Assembly (NCBI GenBank): GCA_965602855.1
Contig: CBFCZV010000004.1
Coordinates: 1-64,000 of the forward strand
Reading direction: 5' to 3'
DNA length: 64,000 bases
Source of the DNA: LH-M37 sp965602855
GTDB taxonomy: Bacteria; Pseudomonadota; Gammaproteobacteria; SZUA-229
The notes beneath the pieces were generated by a model. The model was not told the origin of the DNA. It worked only from the letters and a program-made list of their open reading frames with translations, and did not search any database. The position numbers were made by a program, and so were the translations under genes. Within the stretch, counting starts at the first letter, position 1. Each line of letters starts with the position of its first letter. This document shows, one piece after another, positions 43,623-52,826 of the stretch.

Positions 43623-44322
43623 GGCTTGCTGTGATTATCTGAAATGCGTTTGTCTGCGAAGGAAGAGGTAATTGATCAAGGCTGTGATCAAGATATTGCC
43701 CCAGTTTGAAGTTGTATAACTGCGGCGGTAAATAGCCATAGCCGGTGTACTCAATGTTATTAAAACCGCTGGCTTTGAGCGCGGGATCGAGGATACCTTT
43801 GCGCATATTCATCACGCCTTTATCCACGCTCCAGCGCATTCTCGGGGTTAACAGAATTTGCAGATAAAAAGGAAAAAACCAGGCGTTAGGCTCACAGAAA
43901 ATCATTTTTCCGCCAGGTTTGAGCATGGCTTCCATGCCACGAAAAGCGTCAGTTAGATTTGGCAGGTGATGCAGCATAAAAAAACCGATGACTGCATCAT
44001 AGCGATCATTGTGTTGAGTGGATAGATCGTTCACATCGCTGACAAAAGTGGGAATATCCGGTGCGTGTTGTTGCAATGATGCAATCAGTTCGGGCGAAAT
44101 ATCACTGGCCGTCACATCCAGGCCTTTTGCACGTAGCTGCTGGCTAAAGCGACCGATGCCCGCGCCTACCTCCAGAATTTTATCGCCCTTTTTCAATCCC
44201 CCGATATTGATGAGTTGTTCAAGGTGGCGCATAACATAAGCTGATTCCACAGGCAGGATGGTGGGTTGATCCGCAGTATGAAAATAGGCGCGTTGTCTGG
44301 AGTTATGTGGTTCGTTAGTCAT
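43615..44322 (-). CDS. Class I SAM-dependent methyltransferase
   Basis: A 235-residue methyltransferase. The start at 44322 is chosen because GGAAG lies just upstream; the frame runs 18 codons further. Motif I is ILEVGAGIGRFSQQL, followed by VTASDISPELI, YDAVIGFFMLHHL and LKPGGKMIFCEPNAW. This is the ubiquinone/biotin-type class I fold. Its start overlaps the end of the upstream methyltransferase gene by 8 bases and its end overlaps the aldolase start by 8, so it is translated as part of a tight operon. The acceptor is unknown, probably a sugar. Confidence 0.9.
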   Translation of the reverse strand: MTNEPHNSRQRAYFHTADQPTILPVESAYVMRHLEQLINIGGLKKGDKILEVGAGIGRFSQQLRAKGLDVTASDISPELIASLQQHAPDIPTFVSDVNDLSTQHNDRYDAVIGFFMLHHLPNLTDAFRGMEAMLKPGGKMIFCEPNAWFFPFYLQILLTPRMRWSVDKGVMNMRKGILDPALKASGFNNIEYTGYGYLPPQLYNFKLGQYLDHSLDQLPLPSQTNAFQIITASHE

Positions 44323-45214
44323 GGTCTTCCTTTTTTGTATTTGGTTTTTCTGCCCATGCAACCAAACTCGACCCAAAAGGCAGGCTTAGTTTGTGAAACA
44401 GGTTAATTTCAAGGTGATTTATCTTCCCCAGAATTTTATTGATAGTGTTAGGCGGTTTGCGTTCAAGTTTTGATTGTTTGTCTCGGTTAAGTAGTCTGTT
44501 TACTGCTAGTAGAGGAAATAATAAGAACTGAAAATAAGTGTATCCCTGTATGCACCAGCCAGTCGCTTCCAGTTCGGTTGATAATTGTTTTAGGCGATAC
44601 CGGCAGCGATGACCTGCTGCTTGATCAACATAACTCCATAACAGGGGAAACGCGGGTACAGAAACAAGTAATCGACCACCGGGTCGAGTCAGCCTGAAAG
44701 CTTCTTCAAGAAAGCGAGCAGGGTCGACATGTTCTAAGACATCAAAGGCAACAACCCAGTCGAACTGTTCGTCGGCTAGTGGTGTGTTCAGCACATCGGC
44801 GTGCAATAGCCTGCTGTCAGGGCAGGTTTCTGTGGCGAGTTTTACTGCGCTGAGGTGGCCTTCAATACCGACAGTCTGGGGAAAATATTCAGTAAGGGTG
44901 GACAATACTCGCCCACTACCACAGCCCAGTTCCAGTATGCTTTTATCCTGTGGCCGTTTCAGGTTTAGTAGTTTTGTTTTTAATAGTCGATCACGTGCAG
45001 CAAACCAGAAATGATCTTGTTCTATGTCCAGTAAATGAGTACTGCTACTTGCAGGGAAACCTGAGGGAGAAAAATTTTCTTCACATTCCCATACGCTGTT
45101 ACTCAAACGATATTGTCGTTCGCAACGAGGGCACTGGACAGTGCTCGGTTCTATAGTGAGTGGGGATTGCTTGCAGACGTAGCAACGCCAGTGAAGTGAG
45201 TCAGGTTCAGGCAC
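44315..45214 (-). CDS. Methyltransferase with N-terminal zinc ribbon
   Basis: A 299-residue protein. The N-terminus holds a zinc ribbon (CYVCK and CPRCERQY, about residues 11-34), then a class I methyltransferase domain with motif I ILELGCGSGRVLSTL and LADEQFDWVVAFDVLEHV, LTRPGGRLLVSVPAFP. This ribbon plus MT layout is common in glycan-modifying clusters. A membrane-associated C-terminal part (LLFPLLAVNRLLN) may dock to the membrane. The start is GTG. It is the first gene of the four-gene minus-strand operon. Confidence 0.88.
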   Translation of the reverse strand: MPEPDSLHWRCYVCKQSPLTIEPSTVQCPRCERQYRLSNSVWECEENFSPSGFPASSSTHLLDIEQDHFWFAARDRLLKTKLLNLKRPQDKSILELGCGSGRVLSTLTEYFPQTVGIEGHLSAVKLATETCPDSRLLHADVLNTPLADEQFDWVVAFDVLEHVDPARFLEEAFRLTRPGGRLLVSVPAFPLLWSYVDQAAGHRCRYRLKQLSTELEATGWCIQGYTYFQFLLFPLLAVNRLLNRDKQSKLERKPPNTINKILGKINHLEINLFHKLSLPFGSSLVAWAEKPNTKKEDHD

Positions 45215-45268
45215 GTATTTAGGTAAATCAAAGCAAGTAGAGGTTTGATTATAGGGCTAGAAGCTGAG

Positions 45269-45298
45269 CTGAGTCCAACATTAATCTGATGGACTCAG
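45269..45298 (-). terminator. Hairpin downstream of soeC
   Basis: CTGAGTCCA (45269-45277) and TGGACTCAG (45290-45298) form a perfect 9-bp stem with a 12-base loop, 20 bases beyond the soeC stop on the minus strand. No T-run follows, so strength is uncertain. It separates the soe operon from the glycan operon. Confidence 0.6.
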
Positions 45299-45317
45299 CG
45301 GGGAGAAATATTTTTTA

Positions 45318-46295
45318 CTAGATTGTTTGGTAATAAAGATTCTGCGGGTGGTTCGCCTGCGCGAAGAAGAACCAGCGTTCTGCAATTAATCCTACGTATT
45401 GAACAACAAAAGCGAATAGATAAATGCCAAAGCTATTTGATGCCATACCGCTGCTAAGAATAATAATCGGCAATATAAAAGACAGTATCGGAAATAGCAA
45501 TTTAATACTTTTGAAACCTATCGCTGACATGTTGTGGAAGTATTCACGAGTATTAAATGAACCCGCCATGAAGCCGCGTGACTTCTGCTGGATTTTTGTG
45601 TGACGAATACCGATGGCTGAAGTCATGGTTGATTTTGGTTTGATGCGTGAGTTACGGAACAGCGAAGCAGCACGCGTAATGGTTGCAATCACGGTAAGAA
45701 TAATCGCCCAGCCTGCATAAAAAGAAGCCAGCTGTATGCCTGCATAAGAAGCAAAAACAGTCGCCAGAGTAAAACCGGAAGCTAAGCCCAATAGCGTGTA
45801 ATTAATCACGGTTAATGGTGTTGCCCATTCCTGTAAAAATTTAATGCAGGCGTAGATCATGCCGGTGCATAGAAATAAAAGGAAAGCTAAACCAGTGGCG
45901 AGAAAACCCACCAGTAAAGTTAAATTCACAACGAAGACATCACTGATACTAAACAGCACCGGGTTGTAACCGGTGAAGTGGGTAACGCCGTAAATAAAAG
46001 TCATGCCCATGAACGAAGGCAAGACAATGACTTCACGCGATAACCATGAAGTGCGCCATTTTGCAGCAGAGCGCCATGCGCGTTCTGGCCGACCGAGATG
46101 AAAGACCGAGGAAACCAATCCCAGGGTCAGAAAAACCAATGCCAGCAAACTACCGTAGCCATAAAAAGTGTGTGAGTCCTGTCCCGGTACAAGATTGAAA
46201 ACAGAATATAACTGCCCGGTGTACAGGGCAAGGAACAAGCCCTGTCCGGCACCGATTAAGGTGGTTAGAAAAATTACTGAAAAAGCAGGATGCAT
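45318..46295 (-). CDS. soeC: Sulfite dehydrogenase membrane anchor SoeC-type (DmsC family)
   Basis: A 325-residue membrane protein of the DmsC/NrfD-like anchor type with eight or nine helices. It takes electrons from the iron-sulfur subunit and passes them to quinone. The family's segment LGLVSSVFHLGRPERAWRS is present. It is the third gene after soeA and soeB on the minus strand, 36 bases behind soeB, the order known from Allochromatium vinosum. A DMSO reductase anchor cannot be excluded on this subunit alone. Confidence 0.85.
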   Translation of the reverse strand: MHPAFSVIFLTTLIGAGQGLFLALYTGQLYSVFNLVPGQDSHTFYGYGSLLALVFLTLGLVSSVFHLGRPERAWRSAAKWRTSWLSREVIVLPSFMGMTFIYGVTHFTGYNPVLFSISDVFVVNLTLLVGFLATGLAFLLFLCTGMIYACIKFLQEWATPLTVINYTLLGLASGFTLATVFASYAGIQLASFYAGWAIILTVIATITRAASLFRNSRIKPKSTMTSAIGIRHTKIQQKSRGFMAGSFNTREYFHNMSAIGFKSIKLLFPILSFILPIIILSSGMASNSFGIYLFAFVVQYVGLIAERWFFFAQANHPQNLYYQTI

Positions 46296-46331
46296 ATTTT
46301 TTAGTCCGTAGTATTCGTTTTAACTTCTGGC

Positions 46332-47063
46332 TTACCAGCTCATAACGTCGTCGAGCGTTTGATCATCTTCGTCCGGCATTGGTAATTGACGCTCTTTGTT
46401 CAGCGGATTATCAACACGTGTTAACTCATCTTTATGAATGGTCATCTTGGTCTTGCGGCGCGGTAAATAATGATTCGCCGGTTTAGTACCCCACTCCGGC
46501 ATCAACTGATAACCGCCGTCTTCACGAATGGTTACTGAAACTTCTGAGTCAGGGTCTTTCACATCACCGAATAAACGTGCGCTGGTTGGGCAGGCTAAAA
46601 CACAGGCCGGTTTGCGTTCCGCTTCCGGCAGGCTTTCGTCATAAATGCGATCAACACAGAGGGTGCATTTTTTCATGACCTTCTGGTTTTCGTCGAGCTC
46701 ACGTGCGCCGTAAGGACAGGCCCATGAACAATATTTACAGCCGATGCATTTGTCGTAATCAACCAGAACAATACCATCTTCTTCACGTTTGTAGCTGGCA
46801 CCAGTTGGGCAAACCGGCACGCAGGGTGGCTCTTCGCAGTGCAAACAGCTCTTTGGAAAATGCACGGTTTCGGTGTTGGGGTAAGTGCCGATTTCAAAAG
46901 TTTGTACGCGATTAAAAAAAGTACCCGTTGGGTCTTCTTCATAAGGATTGAAATCTGACATCGAACCCGCGGTGCCGGAGGTGTTCCATTCCTTGCAACT
47001 GGTGACGCAGGCGTGACAGCCAACACAAACATTAAGATCAATAACCAGTGCTAGCTGTTTCAT
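46332..47063 (-). CDS. soeB: Sulfite dehydrogenase iron-sulfur subunit SoeB-type (DmsB family)
   Basis: A 243-residue electron-transfer subunit with four 4Fe-4S clusters: CVGCHACVTSCKEWN, CLHCEEPPCVPVCPTGA, CIGCKYCSWACPYGA and CTLCVDRIY plus ACVLACPTSA. There is no Tat or Sec signal, so it sits on the cytoplasmic side. Its ATG overlaps the soeA stop by 4 bases. Length and layout agree with the SoeB form rather than the periplasmic PhsB or PsrB types. Confidence 0.88.
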   Translation of the reverse strand: MKQLALVIDLNVCVGCHACVTSCKEWNTSGTAGSMSDFNPYEEDPTGTFFNRVQTFEIGTYPNTETVHFPKSCLHCEEPPCVPVCPTGASYKREEDGIVLVDYDKCIGCKYCSWACPYGARELDENQKVMKKCTLCVDRIYDESLPEAERKPACVLACPTSARLFGDVKDPDSEVSVTIREDGGYQLMPEWGTKPANHYLPRRKTKMTIHKDELTRVDNPLNKERQLPMPDEDDQTLDDVMSW

Positions 47064-49969
47064 TTTTTCGCCCTCTTTCCGGCAAAGTATTTCAACCAGT
47101 GCGAACCAAATTTTTTCGAGCCAGGCGCGGTGGGTATGGTATCGAACTGTGGGCTGGTGATTTCTTCTTCGCCCTCTTCCGCTGGATAAATTCTAACGCG
47201 AACATCATACCAGCCAGCCTGACCGGTGATCGGATCAGAGTTGGAAATATGATCGCCATCTTTGTGGGCGGGTAGCTCTTCGCTGATTAAATGATTCAGC
47301 AAAAAACCTTTTTTCGATTCGTTGGCGTTTCCGCTGAGACCCCAGGCACCGGATGCTTTACCAATTGCGTTCCAGGTCCAGACCGTTCCCGGCTCGACTG
47401 ATTCTGAATAACGGCACATGCAACGTACTTTGCCGTGCATCGATTCGATCCACATCCAGCCGCCGTCTTCGATGTTGGCGGCGCGTGCAGTTTTTGAATT
47501 CACGTGCAGATAATTGTGCGCATGAATCTGGCGCAGCCAGGCGTTTTGTGAATCCCATGAATGGTACATAGCCATGGGTCGTTGGGTGATCGCGTTCAAA
47601 GGGTATTTATGCAGATCTGTTAACTGTGATTCCAGTGGATCGGAATAAAAAGGTAGCGGATCAAAATGTGTTTCGATGCGTGAACGTAAATGATCGGGTG
47701 GTTGTTTACCGTCTGATTTGCCCTGCGCGGCAGAGCGGAATTTTTGTAACACTTCAGAATAAATATGAATGTTAATGGGCTCGGCGTAACGCGTCAGGCT
47801 GTGACGTTTTGCCCATTCAAGATAACCCTGGTTCCAGTTGCGCATGTACTGGTACGATTTGGGAAGTTCGTACTGGAACACGCAATTATTTTTTTCGTAC
47901 ATTTCCCACTGGTTTGGATTCGGCTCACCCTTCATAAATTTTTCGCCGCCCTTGCCGCGCCAGCCAGCGAGAAAACCGATACCGGAATCGGGTGCGGTTT
48001 CATAATTCACAACAAAGTCGGGATAGTCGCGGAATTTACGTGAGCCGTCTTCGTTCACAAAGGCGGGTAACTTCAAACGTGAACCGAGTTCGATCAACAC
48101 TTCCTGGAAAGGTTTGCACTCACCGGTGGGTGGCAACACAGGAATACGCACGGAATCGACTGGACCATCGAATTCAGAAATCGGGCGGTCGAGCATCGAC
48201 ATGACATCGTGACGTTCGAGGTATGTGGTGTCCGGCAGAACCAGATCGGCAAAAGCGACGGTCTCAGACTGGAAGGCATCACAAACCACGAGGAACGGAA
48301 TCTTGTATTCGCCCTCCTCGTCTTTGTCGTTCAACATCTTGCGAACTTCTTCCGTATTCATGGTCGAGTTCCACGCCATGTTCGACATGAAGATTAGTAA
48401 TGTGTCGATTTTGTACGGGTCGCCGCGCCAGGCATTGGTGATGGCGTTGTGCATCAGGCCATGAACGGACAGCGGATGCTCCCACGAAAATGCTTTATCG
48501 AGACGAATCGGTTTGCCCTCGTCATCGACGAATAGATCATCGGGGTCGGCAGGCCAGCCCAGTGGCATACCATTTAAAGGTGTGTTTGGTTGTACGTCGT
48601 CCCAGCTGGTGCCAGTTTTCGCACAGGGCGGAATTGGGCGTGGGAACGGTGCCTTGTGGCGGAAACCGCCGGGGCGATCAATCGTTCCCAGAATACTCAT
48701 TAAAATAGACATGGCGCGAATCGACTGGAAGCCGTTCGAGTGCGCTGCCAGTCCGCGCATGGCGTGGAAGGCGACGGGGTTGCCGGTAACGCGATCGTGT
48801 TCCTTGCCCCAGGCATCGGTCCATGAAATCGGCAATTCGATTTTTTCGTCGCGGGCAGTGATGCCCATTTCGTGCGCCAGACGCTTGATGGTCTCGGCGG
48901 GAATACCTGTGATGTCAGCGGCCCACTCGGCGGTGTAATCTTTAACGCGATCGACCAGCAACTGGAATGCGGGTTTTACTGGTGTGCCATCGTCGAGGGT
49001 GAATTCACCCAATAAATAGGGATCAACACCTTCGGTGTGCATCGAGATCGGTTTATTGAGATCTCGATCCCACCAGAGTTTATTCTGTGCGTCGAAACAA
49101 CCCTCTTCCTTCGGTACTTCAAAACGCACGAACATGCCGTATTCGCTGGAATTTTCATCCATATTGACCAGTTCGGCAGAGTTGGTCTGGTTGACGACAA
49201 AGTCACGGTCGTAAAGACCCTGGCTGATAATCTCGTTGGTCAGAGCGAGGAACAGTGCTCCATCGGTGCCGGGTTTGATCGGAATCCATTCATCGGCAAT
49301 CGCCGCGTAACCACTGCGCACCGGGTTGATGGCGATAAAGCGGCCACCGTTACGCTTGAATTTCGACAGTGCGATTTTCATCGGATTGGAGTGGTGATCT
49401 TCAGCGGTGCCGATCATCACGAACAGCTTGGCGCGGTCGAGGTCGGGGCCACCGAATTCCCAGAATGAACCACCGATGGTGTAAATCATGCCAGCGGCCA
49501 TGTTTACCGAACATAAACCACCGTGGGCTGCATAGTTGGGCGTGCCGTATTGCTTGGAGAACAGGCCAGTTAGCGCCTGCATCTGGTCGCGGCCAGTGAA
49601 CAGTGCGAACTGTTTGGGGTCGGTTTTGCGGATGTGCGCCAGGCGTTCTTCAAGAACGGAATAGGCTTTCTCCCAGCTGATCTCTTCGAATTCGTTGTCA
49701 CCTCGGTCGGAACCGGGCTTGCGCATCAGCGGTTTGGTCAGGCGGCCGGGTGAATACTGCTTCATGATGCCAGAAGCACCTTTGGCGCAGATCACACCTT
49801 TATTCAGTGGGTGGTCGGGATTGCCCTGAATGTAGCGAACTTCACCATCACGCAAAGTAACGCGGATGCCGCAGCGGCAGGCGCACATGTAGCAGGTGGT
49901 ATTTTTAACCTCGATCAGACTGTTATCGTCAACGGTCGTTGAAAGCGGGTCATGCACGGGTGAAGACAT
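47060..49969 (-). CDS. soeA: Sulfite dehydrogenase molybdopterin subunit SoeA-type
   Basis: Catalytic subunit of 969 residues in the DMSO reductase family, oxidising sulfite to sulfate in the cytoplasm. The N-terminal 4Fe-4S ligands are CYMCACRCGIRV and the later Cys in GVICAKG. No twin-arginine signal is seen, which separates it from periplasmic thiosulfate, polysulfide and DMSO reductases. The cofactor-binding domains follow, with LFVMIGTAEDHHSNP and VLPDTTYLERHDV typical of the group. Order soeABC, subunit sizes and the missing Tat signal point to the SoeABC enzyme of sulfur oxidisers. AGGAAA precedes the ATG. Another cytoplasmic oxidoreductase of this clade is the main alternative. Confidence 0.88.
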   Translation of the reverse strand: MSSPVHDPLSTTVDDNSLIEVKNTTCYMCACRCGIRVTLRDGEVRYIQGNPDHPLNKGVICAKGASGIMKQYSPGRLTKPLMRKPGSDRGDNEFEEISWEKAYSVLEERLAHIRKTDPKQFALFTGRDQMQALTGLFSKQYGTPNYAAHGGLCSVNMAAGMIYTIGGSFWEFGGPDLDRAKLFVMIGTAEDHHSNPMKIALSKFKRNGGRFIAINPVRSGYAAIADEWIPIKPGTDGALFLALTNEIISQGLYDRDFVVNQTNSAELVNMDENSSEYGMFVRFEVPKEEGCFDAQNKLWWDRDLNKPISMHTEGVDPYLLGEFTLDDGTPVKPAFQLLVDRVKDYTAEWAADITGIPAETIKRLAHEMGITARDEKIELPISWTDAWGKEHDRVTGNPVAFHAMRGLAAHSNGFQSIRAMSILMSILGTIDRPGGFRHKAPFPRPIPPCAKTGTSWDDVQPNTPLNGMPLGWPADPDDLFVDDEGKPIRLDKAFSWEHPLSVHGLMHNAITNAWRGDPYKIDTLLIFMSNMAWNSTMNTEEVRKMLNDKDEEGEYKIPFLVVCDAFQSETVAFADLVLPDTTYLERHDVMSMLDRPISEFDGPVDSVRIPVLPPTGECKPFQEVLIELGSRLKLPAFVNEDGSRKFRDYPDFVVNYETAPDSGIGFLAGWRGKGGEKFMKGEPNPNQWEMYEKNNCVFQYELPKSYQYMRNWNQGYLEWAKRHSLTRYAEPINIHIYSEVLQKFRSAAQGKSDGKQPPDHLRSRIETHFDPLPFYSDPLESQLTDLHKYPLNAITQRPMAMYHSWDSQNAWLRQIHAHNYLHVNSKTARAANIEDGGWMWIESMHGKVRCMCRYSESVEPGTVWTWNAIGKASGAWGLSGNANESKKGFLLNHLISEELPAHKDGDHISNSDPITGQAGWYDVRVRIYPAEEGEEEITSPQFDTIPTAPGSKKFGSHWLKYFAGKRAKK

Positions 49970-50266
49970 TAAATTTCCTGTTTAAAAAGCCAAGCCGACC
50001 TATTTAGTCCTAAACCACCGTAAAAGGCCAATCAGTAAATTTGTAGGCTATATAAATAAATTATTAAACTCTAATATTGGTCCAGGGCAAAAGAGGATAA
50101 TAATTCCAGATAAGTAGTTTAAGAGAACAACGAAAAAGCAAACAGCGACCGTAAGTGTGTAAATAGAAGAAAGATGATTGGTCGTTCAAGCTGCTGATTT
50201 GCTTTATAATTCGCGGTTCTCGAAGTTTTGCACATTTTTTGACCAGTTTGTGAAGAAGTAATAAGC
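49970..50266. other. Divergent intergenic region soeA / mnmG
   Basis: These 297 bases contain the promoters of soeABC and of mnmG. TATAAT at 50205-50210 is a candidate -10 for mnmG, but a good -35 at proper distance is not seen. The region next to mnmG is where oriC sits in E. coli, so I looked for TTATCCACA-type DnaA boxes and found no convincing cluster. No gene is seen. Confidence 0.5.
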
Positions 50267-52174
50267 ATGTTTTATACAGAATCCTTTGACGTGATTGTGA
50301 TCGGTGGCGGCCATGCCGGTACCGAGGCTGCGCTGGCGGCCGCACGTATGGGTGTGAAAACATTATTGCTGACGCACAATATCGAAACCCTCGGCCAGAT
50401 GAGCTGTAATCCGGCGATTGGCGGTATTGGTAAAGGCCATTTGGTGAAAGAGATCGATGCGCTGGGCGGCATCATGGCGAAAGCGGCGGATAAGGGTGGT
50501 ATTCAGTTCCGCGTTTTGAATAGTCGTAAAGGTCCGGCGGTGCGGGCGACGCGTGCTCAGGCCGATCGGGTGCTTTATAAAGCAGCGGTGCGTGAGGCGC
50601 TGGAAAACCAGCCCAATCTTTCCATCTTCCAGCAGGCGGTTGATGATTTAATCGTCGAGACTGTCGATGGTGCCGAGTGTGTCACCGGTGTGGTCACCCA
50701 GATGGGGCTGAAATTCAGTGCCAAAGCCGTGGTATTAACCGCAGGCACTTTTCTCGGCGGTTTGATCCATATCGGTGAGTCGAATTATTCCGGTGGCCGA
50801 GCCGGTGATCCACCCTCGGTTGCACTGGCAAATCGTCTGCGTGATCTGCCCTTTCGCGTCAGTCGCCTGAAAACCGGTACTCCGCCGCGCATCGATAGCC
50901 GCAGCATTGATTATTCAGATTTGCAGGCACAGCCGGGAGATGATCCGGTGCCGGTGTTTTCGCTGACTGGCAGTGTTGATGATCACCCTGAGCAGGTGAG
51001 TTGCCACATTACCCACACCAATGAGCGAACTCACGATATTATCCGCGAAGGCCTGCATCGCTCGCCGATGTACAGCGGCACTATTGAAGGCATCGGCCCA
51101 CGTTACTGCCCTTCTATCGAAGATAAAATCGTACGTTTTGCGGATAAGGATTCACACCAGATTTTTATCGAGCCGGAAGGGCTGACCACCAACGAGATTT
51201 ACCCCAACGGCATTTCCACCAGCCTGCCCTTTGATATGCAGCTGGCGCTGGTGCGTTCGATCAAGGGATTTGAAAATGCGCATATTACCCGCCCCGGTTA
51301 TGCCATCGAGTACGACTATTTCGACCCGCGCGATCTGAAATCTACGCTGGAAACCAAATTTATCAACGGCCTGTATTTTGCCGGACAAATCAACGGCACC
51401 ACCGGTTACGAAGAAGCGGCCGCGCAGGGTTTGCTCGCCGCGATCAATGCCGCGCGCCAGGTTCAGGGCAAGGAGCCGTGGTCGCCGCGACGCGATGAAG
51501 CCTATATCGGTGTAATGGTTGATGATTTAATCACCTGCGGCACGATGGAGCCGTACCGCATGTTTACCAGCCGTGCCGAATACCGCCTGATACTGCGCGA
51601 AGATAACGCTGATCTACGTTTAACACCGGTGGCGCGTGAAATGGGCTTGATTAGCGATGAGCATTGGACGTTGTTTTGCGCTAAACGTGACGCTATCGAG
51701 AACGAACAGCAGCGACTTGCGTCAAAAGTGATTCAGCCGGGCTCCGAAGAAGGCGTTGAACTGGCGAAATTGACCGGAAAACCCTTCAGTCGGGACTATA
51801 AGGCGGCTGATTTGCTCAGGCGTCCTGAGATTGATTATGCCAGCCTGGTTAAAAACATTGGTGAAATGTCGTTAAGTAGCGATATATCGCCAGAACATGT
51901 TGGTAAAATTGCCGAACAGGTCGAAATACAGGCCAAATATTCGGGTTATCTCGATCGCCAGCAGGCTGAGATCGATAAAGCCCTGAAACACGAGAACACA
52001 CGAATCCCTGATGCGATCAATTATAAGGATGTGCGTGGTCTGTCGGCAGAAATCTGCCTGAAGCTGAGCGATCAACGTCCCGAAACCATCGGTCAGGCCG
52101 GGCGTATACCCGGTATGACGCCAGCGGCGATTTCTTTGCTGATGGTCCATCTTAAAAAGAACAAAGCGCAGTAG
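50267..52174 (+). CDS. mnmG: tRNA uridine-34 carboxymethylaminomethyl modification enzyme MnmG
   Basis: FAD-dependent enzyme of 635 residues that, with MnmE, places carboxymethylaminomethyl groups on U34 of tRNAs. The FAD-binding start is VIVIGGGHAGTEAALAAARMG, and the MnmG signatures GPAVRATRAQADR, GTFLGGLIHIGE and GQINGTTGYEEAAAQG are all intact. It starts the origin-proximal block mnmG-rsmG-parAB; MnmE is not in the window. It probably has its own promoter in the 297-base region shared with soeA. Confidence 0.97.
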   Translation: MFYTESFDVIVIGGGHAGTEAALAAARMGVKTLLLTHNIETLGQMSCNPAIGGIGKGHLVKEIDALGGIMAKAADKGGIQFRVLNSRKGPAVRATRAQADRVLYKAAVREALENQPNLSIFQQAVDDLIVETVDGAECVTGVVTQMGLKFSAKAVVLTAGTFLGGLIHIGESNYSGGRAGDPPSVALANRLRDLPFRVSRLKTGTPPRIDSRSIDYSDLQAQPGDDPVPVFSLTGSVDDHPEQVSCHITHTNERTHDIIREGLHRSPMYSGTIEGIGPRYCPSIEDKIVRFADKDSHQIFIEPEGLTTNEIYPNGISTSLPFDMQLALVRSIKGFENAHITRPGYAIEYDYFDPRDLKSTLETKFINGLYFAGQINGTTGYEEAAAQGLLAAINAARQVQGKEPWSPRRDEAYIGVMVDDLITCGTMEPYRMFTSRAEYRLILREDNADLRLTPVAREMGLISDEHWTLFCAKRDAIENEQQRLASKVIQPGSEEGVELAKLTGKPFSRDYKAADLLRRPEIDYASLVKNIGEMSLSSDISPEHVGKIAEQVEIQAKYSGYLDRQQAEIDKALKHENTRIPDAINYKDVRGLSAEICLKLSDQRPETIGQAGRIPGMTPAAISLLMVHLKKNKAQ

Positions 52175-52185
52175 CGCCCTACCCT

Positions 52186-52824
52186 ATGTCAGCATCATTA
52201 TTGCAGCAGCTCGAATTTGGCCTTGAAAAAATGGGCCTGAAAATTGGCGTGGATTTGCCCGAAACCGCCCCTGCCCGACTCATTGAATATTTGGAGTTGC
52301 TGGTTAAATGGAATAAAGCCTTTAATTTGACCGCGGTGCGTGATCCCTCCGAAATGGTCAGCAAGCATCTGCTCGATAGTCTGGCCGTGCTGCCTTATAT
52401 AGGCGATGGCCTGGTCGCAGATGTCGGCAGTGGCGCGGGTTTGCCGGGTATTCCGCTCGCCCTCGCCCGTCCGCAAACAAAGTTTGTGTTGATCGACAGC
52501 GTTGGCAAAAAGACCCGTTTTCTCGATCAGGCGAAAAGAATTTTGCAGCTGGATAACATCGAAGTGGTGAATCAGCGTGTTGAAGACTATCGGCCTGAGT
52601 TATACTTTGACGCTGTTATCGCTCGCGCCTACGCGGATACCCGATTGATTCTGGAATCGACAGCGCATTTACAGCAGCAGGACACACGCGTGTTAGTGAT
52701 GCAGGGCAAGCTGGATGAGAGCATTAATGATCCCGCTTACGTTTTAAAGCAGGCTCATACATTAAATGTATATGGACTGGATGCAGACAGGCATCTATTG
52801 GAAATAATAAAGGTAAATTCTTAG
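52186..52824 (+). CDS. rsmG: 16S rRNA (guanine-527-N7)-methyltransferase RsmG
   Basis: A 212-residue SAM enzyme that methylates G527 of 16S rRNA; its loss gives low-level streptomycin resistance. Motif I is VADVGSGAGLPGIPLALARP, followed by VLIDSVGKKTRFL, the RsmG hallmark. FNLTAVRDPSEMVSKHLLDS is the N-terminal family segment. It lies 11 bases after mnmG and 2 bases before parA, so it is one transcription unit. Confidence 0.97.
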   Translation: MSASLLQQLEFGLEKMGLKIGVDLPETAPARLIEYLELLVKWNKAFNLTAVRDPSEMVSKHLLDSLAVLPYIGDGLVADVGSGAGLPGIPLALARPQTKFVLIDSVGKKTRFLDQAKRILQLDNIEVVNQRVEDYRPELYFDAVIARAYADTRLILESTAHLQQQDTRVLVMQGKLDESINDPAYVLKQAHTLNVYGLDADRHLLEIIKVNS

Positions 52825-52826
52825 TC

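Noticed and set aside
49970..50266. oriC next to mnmG
   Set aside because: Gene order suggests it, but no cluster of DnaA boxes was found; only one poor TGTGTAAAT-like match near 50156.
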